Part shown: positions 60,116 to 64,000 of the stretch, one piece after another | Layout: each line of letters begins with the position of its first letter | Numbering within the stretch: position 1 is the first letter of the stretch | NCBI GenBank assembly: GCA_016217735.1 | Contig: JACRGQ010000027.1 | Coordinates: 1-64,000 of the forward strand | DNA length: 64,000 nucleotides | Reading direction: 5' to 3' | From: Nitrospinota bacterium | Lineage (GTDB): Bacteria; Nitrospinota_A; UBA7883; JACRGQ01 | Program-made: the position numbers and the translations under genes | Notes under the pieces: model-generated | The model's database searches: none | Told to the model about the DNA's origin: nothing | The model's input: only the letters and a program-made list of their open reading frames with translations

Positions 60116-62434
60116 CTATTCGGCGGCTTCTTCGGGAGCTTCTTCGGAGGCCGCGTTAAGCGGCTTGGTGTAGCCGCATTCCTTGACGGGACACTTGAGC
60201 GACTGTTCGCCCCCCTTCTTGCCGCCGAAGACGAGGAAAGGGCTTTGGCATTTGGGACACGGCTCCTTCACCGGCTTTTCCCAGCTGACGTAATCGCAAT
60301 CCGGGTAGGCCGAGCAGCCGTAGAAAAAGCGGCGGGCCTTGCTGCGGCGCTCCACCAGTTCCCCCTTGCCGCACTTGGGACACTTGATGCCCAGCGTGAT
60401 CGGCTTGGTGGTCTTGCAGGTGGGATAGTCCTCGCAGGCGATGAACTTGCCGAACCGTCCGGAGCGCAAGGTCATGTCCTTGCCGCAGGTTGGGCACTTG
60501 TCGCCGGTCTTTTCGGGTTCGGCGACGGTGACGCCGTCCTCCTTCAGCGGCTTGGCGTTGCGGCACGCGGGATAGGCGCTGCACGCCATGAACCGGCCGA
60601 AGCGGCCGCTTTTTATCACCATCGGCGCGCCGCATTTTTCGCAAATGACATCGGTCGGCTCCGCCATTACGCGCTGGGGCAGCGCGATATCGGCCTTTTC
60701 CAGCGCGATGCTGAAGGGGCCGTAAAACTCGCGCAGCAGCTCGATCCAGTCCTTGCCCCCCTCCTCCACTTTATCCAGCCCGTCTTCCATCTGCGCGGTG
60801 AATTGCAGATCCAGGATGGTGGGGAAATGCTCCAGCAGCAGTTCGGTTATCATCCGCCCCAGTTCGGTCGGCTTGAGGCGGCGTTCCTCCAGCACCGCGT
60901 AGTCGCGGCCGCGGATGGTCTCCATGATGGCGGCGTAGGTGCTGGGGCGGCCGATCCCTTTTTCCTCCAGCTCCTTGATGAGCGACGCTTCGGAGTACCG
61001 CGGCGGCGGCTGGGTGAAATGCTGGTTCGGGACGATCTCGGCCAGTTTCACCGCCTCGCCCTCTTCAACGCGCGGGATTTTGTTGCCATCCTCCTCGCCG
61101 TTCTTCTCCTCCTCGTCGTCCTTGTAGACCTTGAGGAAGCCGGCGAACTTGAGCTGCGAGCCGGTGGCGCGCAGGGTGTATTTGCCGGCGGCGGTATCCA
61201 CCGTGAGGGTGGCGATGACGGCGGGGTTCATCTGGCTGGCGACAAAACGTTTCCAGATGAGGTCGTACAGCCGGTATTCCTCCGCCGTCAGGATTTTTTT
61301 CAGCGATTCGGGCGTGCGCGCAACCGACGTGGGCCGGATGGCCTCGTGCGCCTCCTGCGCGGATTTGCGGCTGGCGTAGATGTTCGGCTTTTCGGGCAGG
61401 TAATCACCGCCGATCTGTTCCTTTATATACTGGCGCGCCTCGGCGATGGCGTCATCCGATATGCGGGTGGAATCGGTGCGCATATAGGTGATGAGACCGA
61501 CCGTCTCGCCGTGGCCCACATCCATGCCTTCGTACAGCTTCTGGGCGATGCGCATGGTGCGCCCGGCGTTGAATCGGTGGCGCTGCGAGGCGGCCTGCTG
61601 CAGGGTGCTGGTGATGAACGGCGCGGCGGCGTTGCGGCGGCGGTCCTTCAGCTCGATGGAGGCGATCTTCAGCGTCTCCCGCCGTATTCCCTCCACCGCG
61701 GCGGCGGCGTCCGCCCCGTTGGTGATCTCGAATTTTTTGCCGTCTATCTGGTGCAGCTTCGCCTCGAAGGTCTCGCCCGCCGCGGTGCCCAGCACGGTTT
61801 TGACGGACCAGTATTCCTTCGGGATGAACGCTTCGATTTCCTTTTCGCGGTCGACGATGATCCGCATCGCCACGCTCTGCACACGCCCGGCCGAAAGGCC
61901 GCTGCGCACTTTGGCCCAGAGCAGCGGGCTTAATTTGTAGCCCACCAGCCGGTCCAGCGCGCGGCGCGCCTGCTGCGCGCGCACCAGCGATTCGTTTATC
62001 TTGTGCGGGTTTTCGATGGCCGCCGTGACCGCCTTCTTGGTGATTTCGTTGAACATCACGCGGTAGATTTTTTCCGGGGCGTTCACCACGTCGAAAATGT
62101 GCTGGGCGATAGCCTCCCCTTCGCGGTCGGGGTCGGGGGCCAGATAGACGGTGTCGGCCTTCTTGGCGGCCGCTTTCAGTTCCTTGATGACGGCGGCTTT
62201 TCCCTTGATGGTGACATATTGCAGGGCGAAGTTGTTATCCACGTCGATCCCCAGCTTGCTCCGGGGGAGATCGCGGATGTGGCCGATGCTCGCCTTCACC
62301 TCGAAGCCGGAGCCGAGATATTTGCGGATGGTGGCGGCCTTCGCGGGAGATTCCACGATGACGAGGCTATGCCCCTTTTTTTTCGCCGTCTTCTTGGCGG
62401 CGGCGCTTTTTTCCTTCTTTTCTTTTTCAGCCAT
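60116..62434 (-). CDS. topA: DNA topoisomerase I
   Basis: A 772-residue type IA topoisomerase: Toprim domain (SLVIVESPAKAATIRKYLG, DPDREGEAIA), active-site Tyr in GLITYMRTDSTR, and four C-terminal zinc-finger units (CEKCGAPM, CPTCGKDM, CPKCGKGE, CPKCQSPF). It relaxes negative supercoils. ATG 62434 begins a Lys-rich leader (MAEKEKKEKSAAAKK); longer frames upstream cross a promoter. It is divergent from the PhoX-family gene. Confidence 0.96.
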   Translation of the reverse strand: MAEKEKKEKSAAAKKTAKKKGHSLVIVESPAKAATIRKYLGSGFEVKASIGHIRDLPRSKLGIDVDNNFALQYVTIKGKAAVIKELKAAAKKADTVYLAPDPDREGEAIAQHIFDVVNAPEKIYRVMFNEITKKAVTAAIENPHKINESLVRAQQARRALDRLVGYKLSPLLWAKVRSGLSAGRVQSVAMRIIVDREKEIEAFIPKEYWSVKTVLGTAAGETFEAKLHQIDGKKFEITNGADAAAAVEGIRRETLKIASIELKDRRRNAAAPFITSTLQQAASQRHRFNAGRTMRIAQKLYEGMDVGHGETVGLITYMRTDSTRISDDAIAEARQYIKEQIGGDYLPEKPNIYASRKSAQEAHEAIRPTSVARTPESLKKILTAEEYRLYDLIWKRFVASQMNPAVIATLTVDTAAGKYTLRATGSQLKFAGFLKVYKDDEEEKNGEEDGNKIPRVEEGEAVKLAEIVPNQHFTQPPPRYSEASLIKELEEKGIGRPSTYAAIMETIRGRDYAVLEERRLKPTELGRMITELLLEHFPTILDLQFTAQMEDGLDKVEEGGKDWIELLREFYGPFSIALEKADIALPQRVMAEPTDVICEKCGAPMVIKSGRFGRFMACSAYPACRNAKPLKEDGVTVAEPEKTGDKCPTCGKDMTLRSGRFGKFIACEDYPTCKTTKPITLGIKCPKCGKGELVERRSKARRFFYGCSAYPDCDYVSWEKPVKEPCPKCQSPFLVFGGKKGGEQSLKCPVKECGYTKPLNAASEEAPEEAAE

Positions 62435-62443
62435 ACCCGAACC

Positions 62444-62472
62444 TGTATAAGAAACTTCATTGAACTTTGCAA
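62444..62472 (-). promoter_or_regulatory. topA promoter, near-leaderless
   Basis: On the minus strand -35 TTGCAA (62472-62467) and -10 TATACA (62449-62444) are 17 bp apart; the -10 ends 9 nt before the ATG at 62434. Confidence 0.5.
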
Positions 62473-62595
62473 GGTATATTTTTTCCGGCGTGCCGCCGCG
62501 CGGGCAACAACCCGCCGCCGCCATGGGGTAGAATAAAGCCGTTTAACACGCTGTTTACGCCCATGCAATGCCGTAACCCGGCGGGGAAAAAGGGG

Positions 62596-64000
62596 ATGAT
62601 GAAGCATCGTATTATTTTCGCGGCGCTGCTGGCGTTTTTCGCGCTGGCCGCCCTCCCCCGCGCCGCGCGCGCGGAAAAGGAAACGCCGCCGCCGCTTTCG
62701 TTCGAGCCGCTTCCGATCCCATCCACCGGCGCCGAAAAAAGCGCCATCCGCATCTCGCCCGCGGCCACCACATACTGCTGCGGCGGCAAGCTGGAGAAAC
62801 ACGCGCTGGAGTACCGCGTGCTCCTGCGCAGCGGCATGGAGGACAAGTACGGACACATCGCCGGCCTCATCGCCGGCGCGGACGGCCTGCCGCTGAAACG
62901 GGCCGGCGGATACGCCTTTATCAGCAACAACCCGGACGCCAACAGCCTGATAACCGCCGGCGGCGGCTATTACCTCTTCACCCATTTCGAGGAAGTGCCG
63001 GGGGCGGTCTACCTCACGGCATTGGACACGGACAAAGAAGGGAATTTTTCCGTGAAGGAATCCGCGCCGGTCGATTTCAGCGGCGTGCGGGGAACGCTGA
63101 TGAACTGCGCCGGAAGCAAAACGCCCTGGGATACCCATCTGGCTTCGGAGGAGAATTATTTGCTGGACGCCTACTGGTTCACCCCCGGATCGGAACCGTA
63201 CAGCCCCCAACACATCGCGCACTGCGCCAAAACGGAAACCGGCGCGCTGACCGGCGGTTTCGAGCGGACGATGGACGAACCGGATTTTTCGTGGTGGTGC
63301 GGCGCCGTGAAACGGATGCGCGACGACTACCTGAAAAATCCGGGCGCGTTCAGCCCGTACCGCTACGGCTTCAATATCGAGCTGGCGGTGGACCGCAACG
63401 GCGCGCCCTCCATCAAAAACGGCGTGAAACGTTTTGCGATGGGGCGGTTCGCCCCCGAGATGGCGCTGGTGATGCCGGACCGCCGCACCGTCTACCTGAC
63501 CGACGACGGGGCATACTCCGGCTTCTTCATGTTCGTCGCGGACGAACGGAACGACCTCTCGTCCGGCACGCTCTACATCGCCAAGTGGATGCAGCAACCG
63601 CACGGGGCCGACATCAAATGGACGCCGCTGGCACACGGCACCGACAAGGAGATCGGGGCGATACTCGACCTCCAGCCCGATCTGTCCGACATCTTCGACG
63701 TGGGCGATCCGCTGGTATGCCCCGCCGGATTCCGCATCATCAAGGCGGGGCCGAGCGGCGCCAACTGCCTCCGGCTGCGCGACGGCAAGAACGGCGGCTC
63801 CGTGTCGCCCAAATTCGGCACGCGGATAAGCCCGCTCACGGCGGCGGCGTTTCTGGAGCCGCGCCGCTACGGCGCGCTGCTGGGGGGAACCACCGAATGG
63901 AACAAGACCGAAGGGTTGGCCTATGACGACGATCATATGGCGCTTTTCATGGCGGTGAGCGGCATCGATGGCTCGATGCTCAACAACCTCGACCCGGTCA
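62596..64000 (+). CDS. PhoX-family (DUF839) secreted protein, 3' end outside window
   Basis: The frame is open from 62596 to the right edge (468 codons). It starts with a signal peptide (IIFAALLAFFALAALPRAARA) and has the PhoX hallmark NCAGSKTPWDTHLASEE, GAYSGFFMFVAD-like and KWTPLAHGTD segments. PhoX enzymes are calcium/iron phosphatases of the periplasm, often Tat-exported; here no twin Arg is seen, so a Sec route is likely. ATG 62596 is chosen over 62563 and 62599 because the signal peptide begins there. Activity is not certain from this part. Confidence 0.82.
   Translation, partial: MMKHRIIFAALLAFFALAALPRAARAEKETPPPLSFEPLPIPSTGAEKSAIRISPAATTYCCGGKLEKHALEYRVLLRSGMEDKYGHIAGLIAGADGLPLKRAGGYAFISNNPDANSLITAGGGYYLFTHFEEVPGAVYLTALDTDKEGNFSVKESAPVDFSGVRGTLMNCAGSKTPWDTHLASEENYLLDAYWFTPGSEPYSPQHIAHCAKTETGALTGGFERTMDEPDFSWWCGAVKRMRDDYLKNPGAFSPYRYGFNIELAVDRNGAPSIKNGVKRFAMGRFAPEMALVMPDRRTVYLTDDGAYSGFFMFVADERNDLSSGTLYIAKWMQQPHGADIKWTPLAHGTDKEIGAILDLQPDLSDIFDVGDPLVCPAGFRIIKAGPSGANCLRLRDGKNGGSVSPKFGTRISPLTAAAFLEPRRYGALLGGTTEWNKTEGLAYDDDHMALFMAVSGIDGSMLNNLDPV

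Overview
The window is a gene-dense stretch (roughly 58-60% GC by eye) of a Gram-negative, probably motile bacterium. It encodes many outer-membrane and lipoprotein-type products, a methyl-accepting chemotaxis receptor, FlgO-like lipoproteins, cytochrome c maturation factors, a cobalamin-dependent ribonucleotide reductase and molybdenum-cofactor genes. I cannot place it to phylum from sequence alone. A Nitrospinota or deltaproteobacterial-grade lineage would fit the mix of PhoX, the haem-porin fusion, the FlgO repeats and the fused MobB-MobA, but that is inference.

Layout. 1-6.7 kb: tail of an ATP-grasp gene, a pterin synthase homologue, a phosphoglycolate phosphatase, a YkgJ-type Cys-cluster protein, a chemoreceptor, and an aguB-aguA pair for putrescine synthesis from agmatine. 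6.7-10.5 kb: copper handling (CopZ, CopA, a MerR regulator with a clear operator/promoter, a small His-rich membrane protein). 10.5-13.1 kb: four minor pilin-like genes in an MSHA-like order. 13.2-15.5 kb: class II ribonucleotide reductase under two NrdR boxes. 15.9-18.2 kb: an operon with three FlgO domains and a PEGA protein. 18.3-18.9 kb: IS3 remnant and palindromes. 18.9-28.8 kb: an HD-GYP response regulator with a dead first receiver, a monohaem cytochrome-porin fusion, a CHASE2 adenylate cyclase, an envelope cluster (SH3, M48, FadL-like, MltG) and a SprT-like protease. 28.9-37.8 kb: CcmH and a zinc-ribbon partner, a radical SAM/DUF2344 fusion, RodA, PBP2, phosphomannomutase and DusB. 37.8-45.3 kb: a defence island made of a type III restriction-modification operon with a MntA-HepT type pair inserted between mod and res, then a second nucleotidyltransferase/HEPN pair. 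45.7-55.1 kb: TPMT-like methyltransferase and two related PAS histidine kinases flanking a TPR protein. 55.3-64 kb: QmcA/NfeD, fused MobB-MobA and MoeA, a 19-residue basic ORF, tRNA-Phe, TopA and a PhoX-family protein cut by the right edge.

Two patterns run through the window. First, at least ten genes without a usable Shine-Dalgarno sequence have a -10 element ending 6-9 nt before the ATG, which suggests that leaderless transcription is common here. Second, the intergenic regions carry several families of short palindromic repeats. The most striking is a modular family built of hairpins bounded by GTAC, with different but internally complementary stems in each copy.

The main candidates for something undescribed are the toxin-antitoxin pair embedded in the restriction operon (with a restriction subunit that lacks the usual nuclease lysine and a methylase with a foreign-looking recognition segment), the GTAC hairpin family, and the recurrent leaderless architecture.
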